Notes: generated from the sequence alone by a model not told the origin. A DNA stretch of 54,198 bases from MGBC114844 sp910585855 (GCA_965646165.1 CBFFYP010000023.1:1-54198); one strand, 5' to 3'. Positions 15,045-25,021 are shown, counted from the first letter of the stretch. Numbers and translations are program-made.

Positions 15045-16175
15045 TTACTGCACACCTACTTTCTTTACGATTGAATTGGCAACCTCTGTAATTGGCAAAA
15101 CTTCATCTGACAGACCAGCCTGTGCTACCATCTTAGGCATACCATATACAACGCAAGTTTCTTCATCCTGAGAAATCACATAAACCTTGTTCCTCTTTTT
15201 CAGTGTTTTGATTCCTTCTGTTCCATCTGCTCCCATTCCAGTTAAAACAACACAAACAATTTCGTCATAAGCAGAACCGACTAATGACTCATACATAATA
15301 TTGGCACAAGGCTTTAATGCATCTCTTGGCGGTTCATCTGATATCACTGCTTTATAACCTCCGCCCGGAATCTTTGCCACTTTCAGATGACTCCCGCCCG
15401 GTGCGATATAGACGCAGCCCTTTTGCAGAACATCTCCCTCTGCTGCTTCCTTTACTTTTACTTTACTCATATCATTTAAACGCATTGCCAAAGATTTAGT
15501 AAACCCTTTCGGCATATGCTGTACCAATACCATCGGTGCATTCAGACCTTCCGGCAAAAGCGGAATGACAGATTGTAAGGTCTTTGGTCCCCCTGTTGAA
15601 CAGGCAAGTGCAATCAATTTATTTCCAGTACCCTTCTGTGCAGCAATCGGTACACGAAGCGGAGATTTCACCCCTAAAGTAGAAGGCTTTGTTGCGGACG
15701 TCCTTACTACTACATTACCAGCAGCCGCTGGAGTCTGCCGAGTAGAAAGTATACTTCTTTTCGGTCTGGACTCCGTTGCAACCTCTAAAATAGTAAGTAA
15801 AGCTTCTTTAAATGTATTGCTCTTTGCATTAATCAAGTTTTCTGGCTTTTTTATAAAATCAAATGCGCCGTGCTCCAATGCAATCATGGTTTCTTCGGCA
15901 CTTTCATCTGCTTTTGTACTGCAGATAACAATTCTTGGGTAATTTCCCCTTTTCTTTTCCAGCTCCATTAAAAGCTCCAGCCCAGTCATCTTCGGCATAT
16001 AGATATCCAAAAGAACAGCGTCATATCCAGAAGGATTTGCAAGAATCAGCTTTAATCCCTCTTCTCCGTTATTTGCAATATCTTTTACTTGGTATCTCTC
16101 ATCGGAATTTACAGTATCTGAGAGGACACGTCTCATAAGAGCGGAATCATCCACGATTAAAATATTCTTTTTCAT
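15045..16175 (-). CDS. cheB: receptor methylesterase CheB
   Basis: About 376 residues. Receiver domain with phospho-Asp57 (YDAVLLDIYMPKMTGLE), linker, then the methylesterase domain with catalytic Ser (LIALACSTGGPKTLQ), His (LVQHMPKGFTKSLA) and Asp (VVLTGMGADGTEG). CheB demethylates and deamidates chemoreceptors. The start is the ATG at 16173-16175 giving MKKNILIVDDSALMRR; a 15-codon upstream extension would overlap pilZ. No cheR is visible in the window. Confidence 0.96.
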   Translation of the reverse strand: MKKNILIVDDSALMRRVLSDTVNSDERYQVKDIANNGEEGLKLILANPSGYDAVLLDIYMPKMTGLELLMELEKKRGNYPRIVICSTKADESAEETMIALEHGAFDFIKKPENLINAKSNTFKEALLTILEVATESRPKRSILSTRQTPAAAGNVVVRTSATKPSTLGVKSPLRVPIAAQKGTGNKLIALACSTGGPKTLQSVIPLLPEGLNAPMVLVQHMPKGFTKSLAMRLNDMSKVKVKEAAEGDVLQKGCVYIAPGGSHLKVAKIPGGGYKAVISDEPPRDALKPCANIMYESLVGSAYDEIVCVVLTGMGADGTEGIKTLKKRNKVYVISQDEETCVVYGMPKMVAQAGLSDEVLPITEVANSIVKKVGVQ

Positions 16176-16179
16176 CGAA

Positions 16180-16929
16180 TCAACCCTTCTTGTTTTTCCT
16201 ATACCTACGTTCTTCTTCAAAGATAAATCGAATCAGTGTTTCTCTGTCCTGATCGGATATAGAATCAAATTTCACACGATGCTCATATTGATTTTTTCGA
16301 TGCGGCATCTCTTTCGATTGAACCAATCGGGAAATAACAGAAAACGAATTTTTCTTTCCCTCCATATCAATGGAAAATTTACATAAAATTGATGTATCTG
16401 GTTCAATCAACTGAGCAGAGGTAAACCGAATCCCTCCTCCGCTAATATCTAATGTCACTCCTTTTAAATATCCTCTCTCCGATAAAGCATCCCGAAATGC
16501 TTCTAATGCATCCGAATCCGTCAATAAACTCGCTTCCGCTTGCGAAAGCACTCGATATGTAATGATTAAATTACATGCAAAACGGTAATGCTGTCTTCTT
16601 TGAAATTTCTGAATTCCTGTATAAACTTCAAGAATCATTACATGAAGTGAAGCTTCTTTATACCGCTCTATCACAATCCCTTTACAGTGATAGATCCCAC
16701 CTTTTGTATGAATACTAAGCTCATATCTGGTATTGATAGCCGGAAAAATCAGATGTGTTCCATCCATAGGCATAGCAATTTTTAATTTATCTTCCCCTAT
16801 TATATCATATATTTTACTAAAATAGGTTTCCTTTTTTATATTTTTTGAAAATTTTTCTGAAGAAGTAACAGATACATTTGCTTTCGTTAATTCAAGCTTA
16901 TCCCCCGGTTTCACAATTTTCGCTAACAT
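16180..16929 (-). CDS. PilZ-domain flagellar brake protein (YcgR/MotI-like)
   Basis: About 249 residues: an N-terminal YcgR-like beta domain (KPGDKLELTK...), then a PilZ domain starting at RRQHYRFACNLIITY (RxxxR c-di-GMP motif, here QRRQHYR) and ISGGGIRFTS ((D/N)hSxxG motif). PilZ proteins of this type bind c-di-GMP and slow the motor in other bacteria. The start ATG (16927-16929) is 8 nt after GGAGG. It sits between flhG and cheB. Confidence 0.9.
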   Translation of the reverse strand: MLAKIVKPGDKLELTKANVSVTSSEKFSKNIKKETYFSKIYDIIGEDKLKIAMPMDGTHLIFPAINTRYELSIHTKGGIYHCKGIVIERYKEASLHVMILEVYTGIQKFQRRQHYRFACNLIITYRVLSQAEASLLTDSDALEAFRDALSERGYLKGVTLDISGGGIRFTSAQLIEPDTSILCKFSIDMEGKKNSFSVISRLVQSKEMPHRKNQYEHRVKFDSISDQDRETLIRFIFEEERRYRKNKKG

Positions 16930-16953
16930 ACGCAAGCCCTCCTTACTTTCCTA

Positions 16954-17871
16954 TCAAACAATATCCTTTGGTGACTTTGAACTAATTCTTCGAATACCGG
17001 CATGAAACAAATTTTGAAATACTTGTCCGATACCGGATTTTTTCTTTCTCTCTTCCTGTTTGATATTTAATAGTTTCTCTGCAATCTCTTCATATGCCAA
17101 AGAAGCCTTTGCTGTCTTATGCACAATCGAAATCGGCTTTTGCTGCATAATTGCTTTTGATACGTTGATATCATATGGAACACTTCCTAAATAACTCAGT
17201 TTCATATCTAAAAATTGATCCACTACTACTTTTAATTTCTGATAAAGAGCCTCTCCATCTCCCTTTTCTATTACACGATTTGCCATCACACGAATTTCTG
17301 TTACATCTGGATCAAATCCCTCACTGCGTCTTAATGCCTTCAGCAGTGCATAAGAATCCATAATTGAAGTCGGCTCCGGCGTTGTTACTAACACTACCTC
17401 TTCACTCATTTTAACAAATTCCAATACAGAATCCGCAATACCCGCTCCTGTATCTACAATTAAAAAATCTGTCATTTGATCCAACTGAATCAATTTACTG
17501 GCCAGAAATCTCACGCTCTCTGAAGTCAGATTGCTAAGCTCCGCTACTCCAGAACCGCCGGAGATAAAGCGGATACCCATCGGTCCTTCCACCATAATCT
17601 CCTCTAACGTCATGCCCCGAAAAATCAAATCGGATAGATTGTATTTTGGAATCGCACCAAACATCACTTCTACATTTGCAAGTCCAAAGTCGGCATCAAA
17701 AATAATGACACGATACCCCATCCTTCGAAACTGTACTGCTAAATTTACGGATGTATTGGATTTTCCTACTCCTCCTTTTCTGCTTGTCACTGTGATAAGA
17801 CGTGCCTGCTGAAATTCTTCCGACTCTTTGCTTGCCTTTATCATACTGCGCAACCGTTCTGCCTGATCCAT
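16954..17871 (-). CDS. flhG: MinD-like ATPase FlhG (FleN/YlxH)
   Basis: 305 residues. Deviant Walker A (VTSRKGGVGKSNTSVNLAV), switch I/II segments (IFDADFGLANVEVMFGA, LIVDTGAGI) and the MinD/ParA fold. FlhG controls flagellar number and placement together with FlhF, whose GTPase it stimulates. An N-terminal helix (DQAERLRSMI, the DQAxxLR motif) is the FlhF-activating element. It follows flhF with a 3-nt gap. The C-terminus ends in a basic amphipathic stretch compatible with membrane binding. Confidence 0.95.
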   Translation of the reverse strand: MDQAERLRSMIKASKESEEFQQARLITVTSRKGGVGKSNTSVNLAVQFRRMGYRVIIFDADFGLANVEVMFGAIPKYNLSDLIFRGMTLEEIMVEGPMGIRFISGGSGVAELSNLTSESVRFLASKLIQLDQMTDFLIVDTGAGIADSVLEFVKMSEEVVLVTTPEPTSIMDSYALLKALRRSEGFDPDVTEIRVMANRVIEKGDGEALYQKLKVVVDQFLDMKLSYLGSVPYDINVSKAIMQQKPISIVHKTAKASLAYEEIAEKLLNIKQEERKKKSGIGQVFQNLFHAGIRRISSKSPKDIV

Positions 17872-17874
17872 CTA

Positions 17875-19035
17875 TTAGACTCCTCCAAGTAATTGTTTTG
17901 CAACCTTTTGCACATCAATTACAGCAATATCATCTGGTACATTCTGCCCGGATGTTTGATAGGAAATCGTTCCTCCCTCTAACATAGCAATATTTAAAAT
18001 ATTCCCAATCCCGGCTGTTTCATCTAATTTGGTAAAAATCACACTATACTGGCATAAATCCTTATATCTATTACAGATATTTACCAAATCACTGTATTTT
18101 GTTGTAATACTGACCACTAAAAAGACTTCCGGCTGATATTCACAATTTGTTGGAAGACTTTGCAGCAATTCTTTTAATTCATTACAATGTTCTTCATTTT
18201 TATGAGATCGTCCTGCGGTATCCACTAAAATCGTATCATACTCGGACAATAGTTTTAAATTTCGATTTAAATCCTCTGGTTCATAGACTACCTGAAGCGG
18301 AAGTTCTAAAATATTTGCATAGATCCGGAGCTGTTCTACTGCAGCCAGCCGATACGTATCCGATGTCATCAATGCCAATTTGGCATGCTGATACATCTTT
18401 AGTTCGGAAGCTAATTTGGCAATCGTTGTTGTTTTTCCCACTCCGGTAGGTCCGATAAAAAAATAGACTTTTTTCTGCTTTCCATCATATTCAATTTTCT
18501 TGGGTTCTCCCAGTTTTAAAATAATTTTTTGATAGACGGCTGCCAAAATATTGTCTACCGAGGTTTCTTTCTTAATTGAGCGCTCTACTTCTGCAATAAT
18601 CTGATTGGCACATCCTTCTTCTACCTCATTATCCAAAAGCTGTTTATAAACCATACGCAGAAAAGGCATCCACTCCTTTTCCTCCATCTCCTCTTCTTCC
18701 TGTACCAAAGGTTCACTTTCTTCTTTTTGTATCTGTTGTTCTAAAAGTGATTGGATATTATCAAGCCTCTGTTCCATTCCCTCCGAAGAAGGTTCGGGCG
18801 GCGGATTTGGTACAGGTGGTTTTGGATTTTTTGGTTCTTCTTTCTCAGTTACAGGATTGTCTTCTTTCTCCTCAAGTGCAGCCGTTACTTCTACAATCTC
18901 TTTTTTAAATAGTTTCATAATACCGTGCGGTCTTGTTGTTTTGATATTCATAATTACCGCACTGTTTCCTAATTCTGTCTGTGCTGCAAGTATCGCCTCT
19001 TTTTCCGTCTTTGCCTGAAACTTCTTGATTATCAT
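17875..19035 (-). CDS. flhF: flagellar SRP-like GTPase FlhF
   Basis: 386 residues. N-terminal basic domain (MIIKKFQAKTEKEAI...), Pro/Glu-rich linker (about 95-115), then the NG domain with G1 FFIGPTGVGKTTTIAKLA, G3 LVDTAGRSHKN and G4 IFTKLDETAGIGN. FlhF marks the site of flagellar assembly at the membrane. It overlaps flhA by 4 nt and precedes flhG. Confidence 0.96.
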   Translation of the reverse strand: MIIKKFQAKTEKEAILAAQTELGNSAVIMNIKTTRPHGIMKLFKKEIVEVTAALEEKEDNPVTEKEEPKNPKPPVPNPPPEPSSEGMEQRLDNIQSLLEQQIQKEESEPLVQEEEEMEEKEWMPFLRMVYKQLLDNEVEEGCANQIIAEVERSIKKETSVDNILAAVYQKIILKLGEPKKIEYDGKQKKVYFFIGPTGVGKTTTIAKLASELKMYQHAKLALMTSDTYRLAAVEQLRIYANILELPLQVVYEPEDLNRNLKLLSEYDTILVDTAGRSHKNEEHCNELKELLQSLPTNCEYQPEVFLVVSITTKYSDLVNICNRYKDLCQYSVIFTKLDETAGIGNILNIAMLEGGTISYQTSGQNVPDDIAVIDVQKVAKQLLGGV

Positions 19036-21068
19036 TCTGCTGTCACCATCCCTACTGATTGTAATTCTACATTTGACTCGACTTCATTATAAGAGATTAC
19101 GACCAAATCTCTAAAATAATCCTGCGTAAGTTTTTTAAAATAAGCTCTCACAATCGGAGAAGTAATGACAATCGGATTTTTTCCCATACTTTCTAGTTTT
19201 CCGACCTGCTCTTCTACAGATTTTAATATCTTTTTTGTTTTTTCCGGCTGCAAGGTCAGATAAGCCCCCTGTTCCGTCTGTTTTACCGATCCCATAATCT
19301 CCTGTTCCGTTTTCGGATCTAATGTTACTACACTAGTCGTTTCATTTGTTACAAAGAATTTGCCGGAAATTGCCCGTTTTAAGCTCTGACGAACATATTC
19401 TGTCAATACATCTGTATCTCTGGTAACAGCGGCATGATCAGCTAAGGTTTCAAATATTGTTACCAAATCTCGGATAGAAATTCCTTCGCTTAATAAATTC
19501 TGCAAAACTTTCTGCACTTCGCCGATATTTAACAGTTTTGGAATCAATTCTTCTATTAAAGTTGGATGGGTTTCTTTGATATTGTCTACCAAAGTCTGTA
19601 CATCCTGTCTGGTCAGCAGCTCTGCCAAATGACTCTTTACTACCTCCGTTAAATGTGTAGCAATAATCGAAGGCGGATCGACTACTGTATAGCCAAGTGA
19701 TTCGGCACGCTCCCGCTGCCCTTCTGTAATCCAAACTGCCGGAAGATGAAATGATGGTTCAAATGTCGGTATTCCAGTAATCTCTTCTTCTACAAATCCC
19801 GGATTCATCGCCATATAGTGATCAAACAGGATTTCTCCTTCACTGACTTGTACTCCCTTTATTTTGATAATATACTGATTTGGATTTAACTGAATATTGT
19901 CACGCAGTCGGATAATCGGTACAACCGCACCTAACTCCAATGCCACATGACGCCGAATCATTACAACTCGATCTAATAAATCTCCGCCCTGATTAGCATC
20001 AGCAAGCGGAATAATTCCATAACCAAACTCCAATTCAATCGGATCGACCTGCAAAAGAGAAATTACATTTTCCGGCTTTCGAATCTCGTCTGCTTCCATC
20101 TCTGCTTCCGAAACCTCTTCTTCTATTGCTTCCATTCCCTGCTGCGCCCGGATTCGGCTTCCTAAAAAAATCAGCCCTGCTCCAAACGGTACAAAAATAT
20201 ACCAAGAAAGCGGTGTTACAATTCCAAGAAAAGCCAACGTTCCGCCTACCATGGTCAGCACCTTTGGAATAGAAAACAGTTCACTGAAAATCTGTGTACT
20301 GACATCATCGCCTTTCGAACCTTTTGTTACAATCATACCAGAAGCCAGCGATATCAGCAAAGAAGGAATCTGGCTGACCAAACCATCACCAATGGTCAAA
20401 ATAGTATAGTGATTCATTGCAGTACGGGCATCCATTCCTCTGAAAATCACTCCCATCGCAATTCCACCGATAATATTGACTACCGTAATAATCAAACCGG
20501 CTGTCGCATCTCCCTTTACATACTTCATGGCACCATCCATAGCACCAAAGAAGTTCGACTCCTGCTGCAGCTTTTCCCGGCGTTCTTTCGCCTCCATATC
20601 GTTGATTGCACCTGTATTTAAGTCTGCATCAATCGCCATCTGTTTTCCGGGCATCGCATCCAGTGTAAATCTTGCTGTTACCTCAGCTACACGCTCAGAA
20701 CCTTTGTTTATTACAAAAAGCTGTATAATAATGATAATAATAAAGACAATTACACCTACCGTTAAATTTCCGCCTCCAACGAAATTACCAAATGTTTCTA
20801 CTACATTTCCCGGCTCTCCTGTTGTCAGAATTAACTTTGTAGAAGCAGCATTTAAGCCAATACGGAAAATCGTTGTAAACAGCAGCAAGGTTGGAAAAGA
20901 TGCCATATCCAATGCTTCCTTTGCAAACATCGCATTAAACATTACAATTAATGCTACTGATATATTAACTGCAAGCATAACGTCTAATAATTGGGATGGA
21001 ATTGGAATAAGCAAAAATACAACGGCTGCCAAGACATATAATCCCAATCCAAGATCTGACTTCTTCAC
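19032..21068 (-). CDS. flhA: flagellar export gate protein FlhA
   Basis: About 678 residues. Seven or eight N-terminal membrane helices, the conserved cytoplasmic FHIPEP region (TLDAMPGKQMAIDADLNTG, then RREKLQQESNFFGAMDGAMK) and a C-terminal cytoplasmic domain that docks export substrates. I prefer GTG at 21066-21068, which has GGGAGG 7 nt upstream, over an ATG five codons earlier that would contain the RBS. The length then matches Bacillus FlhA. It lies downstream of flhB. Confidence 0.96.
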   Translation of the reverse strand: MKKSDLGLGLYVLAAVVFLLIPIPSQLLDVMLAVNISVALIVMFNAMFAKEALDMASFPTLLLFTTIFRIGLNAASTKLILTTGEPGNVVETFGNFVGGGNLTVGVIVFIIIIIIQLFVINKGSERVAEVTARFTLDAMPGKQMAIDADLNTGAINDMEAKERREKLQQESNFFGAMDGAMKYVKGDATAGLIITVVNIIGGIAMGVIFRGMDARTAMNHYTILTIGDGLVSQIPSLLISLASGMIVTKGSKGDDVSTQIFSELFSIPKVLTMVGGTLAFLGIVTPLSWYIFVPFGAGLIFLGSRIRAQQGMEAIEEEVSEAEMEADEIRKPENVISLLQVDPIELEFGYGIIPLADANQGGDLLDRVVMIRRHVALELGAVVPIIRLRDNIQLNPNQYIIKIKGVQVSEGEILFDHYMAMNPGFVEEEITGIPTFEPSFHLPAVWITEGQRERAESLGYTVVDPPSIIATHLTEVVKSHLAELLTRQDVQTLVDNIKETHPTLIEELIPKLLNIGEVQKVLQNLLSEGISIRDLVTIFETLADHAAVTRDTDVLTEYVRQSLKRAISGKFFVTNETTSVVTLDPKTEQEIMGSVKQTEQGAYLTLQPEKTKKILKSVEEQVGKLESMGKNPIVITSPIVRAYFKKLTQDYFRDLVVISYNEVESNVELQSVGMVTAE

Positions 21069-21112
21069 TTGTATGCCTCCCATACTACGGCTAAATTTTT
21101 TCTAGCCTGTTT

Positions 21113-22252
21113 CTACTCTGGATTGTATACTTTATTTTTTACTTTATATACAAATGCCAGTACCTCTGCCACCGCCTGATACAGTTCGGGTGGCACCATT
21201 CCTCCAATATCTACGTTGTAATACAATGCCCTTGCAAGAGGTTTATTCTCTACAATCTCCACATCATGTTCCTTTGCCGTTTCCTTAATCCGCTGTGCCA
21301 AAAAATCTTCTCCTTTTGCTACAACAATCGGAGCAGAAGCGACTTTGGAATCATATTGTATTGCAACTGCAAAATGCGTCGGGTTTGTAATCACAACATC
21401 CGCTTTTGGTACGCTCTGCATCATACGGCGCATGGATGCCTGCTGCATTTTCTTTCGAATCTGCCCTTTGATCTGTGGATCTCCCTCAGCATTCTTATAT
21501 TCATCTTTTACCTCCTGTTTTGTCATCTTCATATCTTCTTTAAATTTATGCTTTTGATAAATCAAATCAGCAAAACCAATAATTAACAAAACAGCACTGA
21601 TTTTTATTCCCAGATTGATAATAATAGTTCCAATCAATCCTAATGTTTCAAATAAACTCATTTGATATAATAAAAACAAATAGGAAACTTTTCCCTTTAA
21701 CTCCATATAAGTTAATGCGGTAATTACAGTAATAATTGCAATGGATTTTAACAGTTCTACAATCGTTCTTGTAGAAAAAATCCGTTTAAATCCGCTAATC
21801 GGATTTAATTTATTAAATTTTGGCATCAATGGTTTGGTTGTCACTTTCCACTTGACCTGCACCAAATCGGTTACAAAAGCCACTACCACGGCAATCGCCA
21901 AAGTCGGCAGAAGGATCAAAAGAATTTTTCCCATAACCAGCCGAAGAAGATTTCCAATAAAACCAATATTAAAATTCAAACACTGATCTGCCACGATATC
22001 AGGAATTCTTCCATATATCATATAAAAGCTTTCTAACAGCCCGCCGCCTATATAGGTAAGAAACACTTTTAAAACCAAAAATAAGGAAAACAGCATAATA
22101 AAATTTCCTAAATCCTTACTTTTGCTTACTTGTCCTTCTTTTCTTGCATCCTCCAGCTTTTTCGGAGTGGCCTCTTCTGTCTTTTCTCCGCCGGGCCCAT
22201 CTTTTGCAAAGAACTGGAGCTGATATCTTAATAAGTAGCCTCCCTCTCTCAC
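21113..22252 (-). CDS. flhB: flagellar export switch protein FlhB
   Basis: 379 residues. N-terminal LQFFAKDGPGGEKTEEATPK and KLEDARKEGQVSKSKDL, four membrane helices, and the autocleavage site NPTHFAVAIQYD (cleaves between Asn and Pro). FlhB switches export from rod/hook to filament substrates. The start is most likely the GTG at 22250-22252, overlapping the fliR stop by one nt. Confidence 0.96.
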   Translation of the reverse strand: MREGGYLLRYQLQFFAKDGPGGEKTEEATPKKLEDARKEGQVSKSKDLGNFIMLFSLFLVLKVFLTYIGGGLLESFYMIYGRIPDIVADQCLNFNIGFIGNLLRLVMGKILLILLPTLAIAVVVAFVTDLVQVKWKVTTKPLMPKFNKLNPISGFKRIFSTRTIVELLKSIAIITVITALTYMELKGKVSYLFLLYQMSLFETLGLIGTIIINLGIKISAVLLIIGFADLIYQKHKFKEDMKMTKQEVKDEYKNAEGDPQIKGQIRKKMQQASMRRMMQSVPKADVVITNPTHFAVAIQYDSKVASAPIVVAKGEDFLAQRIKETAKEHDVEIVENKPLARALYYNVDIGGMVPPELYQAVAEVLAFVYKVKNKVYNPE

Positions 22253-23031
22253 TATTCCATCATCCCCTTAATTATACTAATCACCATTGCCTGCATATTT
22301 TCAAAAACATAATCTGCCATAGACGGCAAAAGTCCTGCTGTCAAAAAGATAATACCCAATCCTGCTAACACCTTAATCTGCATACCCACTGCCATCATAT
22401 TCATCTGCGGTGCTACCTTCGATAAAATACCAAGAATAATACTAATAATCAATGTCGCTGCAAATACCGGCAGTACCAAACGAAATCCGATGGAAAAATA
22501 AGAAGAAAAAAACTCTAATACCCGATCGTGGGTATCTCCCATATGAATCCCTCCAATCGGAATAACCTGAAAGGAATCTGCCAATGCCTTCAGCAAAAAA
22601 TGATGCATATCCGTTACTACTAACATCATCAATATCAGATAGTTATATAACCCGCCAGTTAAACTTGCCTGTGTCCGAGTAGTCGGATCAAAAATCGTTG
22701 CCATCGACATACCAATTTCCATATCAATAATACGCCCTGTAAATTGAAGTGCTAAAATGGATACATTTGCCGACAGACCAATCAAAATACCTGCCGTACT
22801 TTCCTTTATGATAAGAAATGCATATTCTATTGCATTAGAATATGCCGGTATGGTAAGTGGCACTGCCATTTGAATCAATATGGATAGAAAAATGCCAAGC
22901 CCCACCTTAAACCGCATCGGCGTATTACTGGTACTAAAAAATGGAGCTGTCACCATAAAGGATGTAATTCTTATAATTATTAATAAAAACGCCTCAAAAT
23001 CTGCTACGGTAAGACCTGTATTTATCTCCAT
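22252..23031 (-). CDS. fliR: flagellar export gate protein FliR
   Basis: 259 residues, about six membrane helices, with typical PFFSTSNTPMRFKVGLG and LLIIRITSFMVTAP segments. Part of the FliPQR export gate. It overlaps fliQ by 10 nt and flhB by 1 nt. Confidence 0.95.
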   Translation of the reverse strand: MEINTGLTVADFEAFLLIIIRITSFMVTAPFFSTSNTPMRFKVGLGIFLSILIQMAVPLTIPAYSNAIEYAFLIIKESTAGILIGLSANVSILALQFTGRIIDMEIGMSMATIFDPTTRTQASLTGGLYNYLILMMLVVTDMHHFLLKALADSFQVIPIGGIHMGDTHDRVLEFFSSYFSIGFRLVLPVFAATLIISIILGILSKVAPQMNMMAVGMQIKVLAGLGIIFLTAGLLPSMADYVFENMQAMVISIIKGMME

Positions 23032-23297
23032 TGTATAAACGCTCCAAAGTTACCCCAAAGCTGTTCCATAAGGGCAACAATATTATTTAAAATCCAGTTC
23101 CCAAAAATAAGAATTCCTACAAACACACATAGAAGCTTCGGAACAAAAGTCAGCGTCTGTTCTTGTATGGAAGTCACTGTCTGAAAAATACTGATAATCA
23201 ATCCAATCACCAGTGAAATCAAAAGCAGCGGTGCAGCACACTCAATAATTACAAATAATGTTTGCTGTGTAATCTCAATTATGGTTTCTTCTGTCAA
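23022..23297 (-). CDS. fliQ: flagellar export gate protein FliQ
   Basis: 91 residues with two membrane helices and the conserved SLVIGLIISIFQTVTSIQEQ and TLTFVPKLL segments. It assembles with FliP and FliR into the export gate. The start codon is TTG at 23295-23297 with GGAGATGAG upstream. It lies between fliP and fliR. Confidence 0.96.
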   Translation of the reverse strand: MTEETIIEITQQTLFVIIECAAPLLLISLVIGLIISIFQTVTSIQEQTLTFVPKLLCVFVGILIFGNWILNNIVALMEQLWGNFGAFIQWR

Positions 23298-23367
23298 GAC
23301 AGCTCATCTCCATTTCTATTTTCAATATACTTGTCCGAAAATAACCGTTTCCTGCTTCTGCTCCTGC

Positions 23368-24210
23368 TCAATAGGTTCGAACAAAAGTATTCATCAAATT
23401 TACAATAATCAGATTCCACCCATCTGCCAATACAAAAAGTAAAATTTTAAACGGCATGGAAATCGTAGTCGGCGGCAGCATCATCATACCCATTGACATC
23501 AGAGTGGAAGATACCACCATATCAATAACAAGGAATGGAATATAGATGACAAAGCCAATGATAAATGCAGCTCTTAATTCACTTAGCATAAAACTGCACA
23601 CTACAACCGGAAGAGAATAATTCATTTGATCTTCCTCCACTTCCATCTGACCGATTTCTAACATCGTATTCAGATCTCTATCGGCAGTCTGGGCAAGCAT
23701 AAATTTTTTCAGCGGATCAACTCCCAGTTTTAATGCTTCTTCTACAGTAACCGTCCCTTCGGAAAGCGGCTGAATTGCATTGGTATTGATTTCTGAAAAA
23801 ACCGGTGCCATAATAAAAAAAGTTAAAAATAACGACAACCCAACTAAAATCTGATTCGGCGGTGCTGTCTGTGTTCCAATCGCCGCTCTGGTAAAATGCA
23901 GTACAATTAAAATTCTGGTAAAAGAAGTCAGCATAATCAAAATCGATGGTGCCAACGAAATAATTGTCAATACCAAAATAATCTGTACACTTCCCGTCAA
24001 ACCCTCATTATCTCCATTCGTAGTAATTGAGAATCCAAAAGTAGGAGCTGCACTTTCCGTATCACCTTGCGTTGTTGTCGTTGTTACTGTGGAGGAAGCT
24101 GCATAAATAGTTGTTCCTGTCAGACCGCATAACAGCCATAATAAGCTGAATACAATCAGAACTTTATGAAATTCTGTTTTTTTCTTATTTTTTCTCGCTC
24201 TCTTTTTCAT
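23368..24210 (-). CDS. fliP: flagellar export gate protein FliP
   Basis: 280 residues. Basic N-terminus and cleavable signal-like helix (KVLIVFSLLWLLCGLTGTTI), then the FliP signatures LTIISLAPSILIMLTSFTRI and LRAAFIIGFVIYIPFLVIDM, ending near MMMLPPTTISMPFKILLFVL. Core of the export gate. Its start overlaps the end of fliO by 26 nt, suggesting translational coupling. Confidence 0.96.
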   Translation of the reverse strand: MKKRARKNKKKTEFHKVLIVFSLLWLLCGLTGTTIYAASSTVTTTTTQGDTESAAPTFGFSITTNGDNEGLTGSVQIILVLTIISLAPSILIMLTSFTRILIVLHFTRAAIGTQTAPPNQILVGLSLFLTFFIMAPVFSEINTNAIQPLSEGTVTVEEALKLGVDPLKKFMLAQTADRDLNTMLEIGQMEVEEDQMNYSLPVVVCSFMLSELRAAFIIGFVIYIPFLVIDMVVSSTLMSMGMMMLPPTTISMPFKILLFVLADGWNLIIVNLMNTFVRTY

Positions 24211-24655
24211 ACTGACTTTCCTTCACTTCTTGCGGTTTCTGTTCCTTTAAAGACTCCTGATTTGTTGGCTTTGGCTGATTTTCAGTTTTTTGTCTATTCC
24301 ATGGAGTCTGATTTAAAAACTGTGATAATACCTCTTTAAAATCAAGTTTTTCCTCCTGCGGCAGAATTTCAAAATTTAGCTGCTCTTTTTCTATTGTAGT
24401 CAGCATGGTTACGCTGTCTTTACATACAGCAATTACCAAATAAACCTCGCCAATCTGCAAAAGCTGCAGATATTTCGTCTGTGAAATCCGCATTGTTTCT
24501 AAAATCCGAATATTTCCCTGCGACATCTGTGATTTCTGATAACCCGCTATAAAGCGGGTCACCAGATAAGTAACTGCCAATACTACACAAAAGAGAAGCA
24601 GCACAGTCAGACTTTCTGCTATCCGATTTACAGAGCTTATGCTTGCAGTGCTCAC
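24185..24655 (-). CDS. fliO: flagellar protein FliO/FliZ
   Basis: 156 residues: one N-terminal membrane helix (LTVLLLFCVVLAVTYLVTRF) followed by a small cytoplasmic beta domain (ILETMRISQTKYLQLLQIG, VYLVIAVCKDSVTML) typical of FliO, then a Glu/Lys/Gln tail. FliO helps assemble the FliP ring. Its place between cheY and fliP is the standard Firmicutes order. Confidence 0.85.
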   Translation of the reverse strand: MSTASISSVNRIAESLTVLLLFCVVLAVTYLVTRFIAGYQKSQMSQGNIRILETMRISQTKYLQLLQIGEVYLVIAVCKDSVTMLTTIEKEQLNFEILPQEEKLDFKEVLSQFLNQTPWNRQKTENQPKPTNQESLKEQKPQEVKESQYEKESEKK

Positions 24656-24658
24656 GTT

Positions 24659-25021
24659 TTAACCCACGGCTTTCTTCACAGCTTCTAATACCCTGTCCTT
24701 ATCGAATGGTTTTACAATAAAGTCTTTTGCACCTGACTGGATCGCCTCAATAACCATTGCCTGCTGTCCCATTGCAGAACACATAATCACGGTTGCACCC
24801 GGATCTGCCTGCTTAATTTTTTTTAGTGCCTGAATTCCATCCATCTCCGGCATAGTAATATCCATCATAACTAAATCCGGCTTTAATTCCAAATAACGCT
24901 CTACTGCTTTTGCACCATTTTCTGCTTCTCCTGCAACAGTATATCCATTCTTGGTTAGAATGTCCTTAATCATCATTCTCATAAATGCTGCATCATCACA
25001 AATTAAAATATTCTTTCCCAT
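24659..25021 (-). CDS. cheY: chemotaxis response regulator CheY
   Basis: 120 residues, a single receiver domain. Acidic pocket ICDDAAFMRMMI, phospho-Asp54 in LVMMDITMPEMDG, Ser in VIMCSAMGQQAMV and Lys in DFIVKPFD. CheY-P binds FliM/FliY to set rotation direction. It lies immediately downstream of fliY, its phosphatase and switch target. Confidence 0.97.
   Translation of the reverse strand: MGKNILICDDAAFMRMMIKDILTKNGYTVAGEAENGAKAVERYLELKPDLVMMDITMPEMDGIQALKKIKQADPGATVIMCSAMGQQAMVIEAIQSGAKDFIVKPFDKDRVLEAVKKAVG

Noticed and set aside
16173..16220. Longer cheB start overlapping pilZ
   Set aside because: The receiver domain begins at MKKNILIVDD; the upstream codons are the end of pilZ in another frame.
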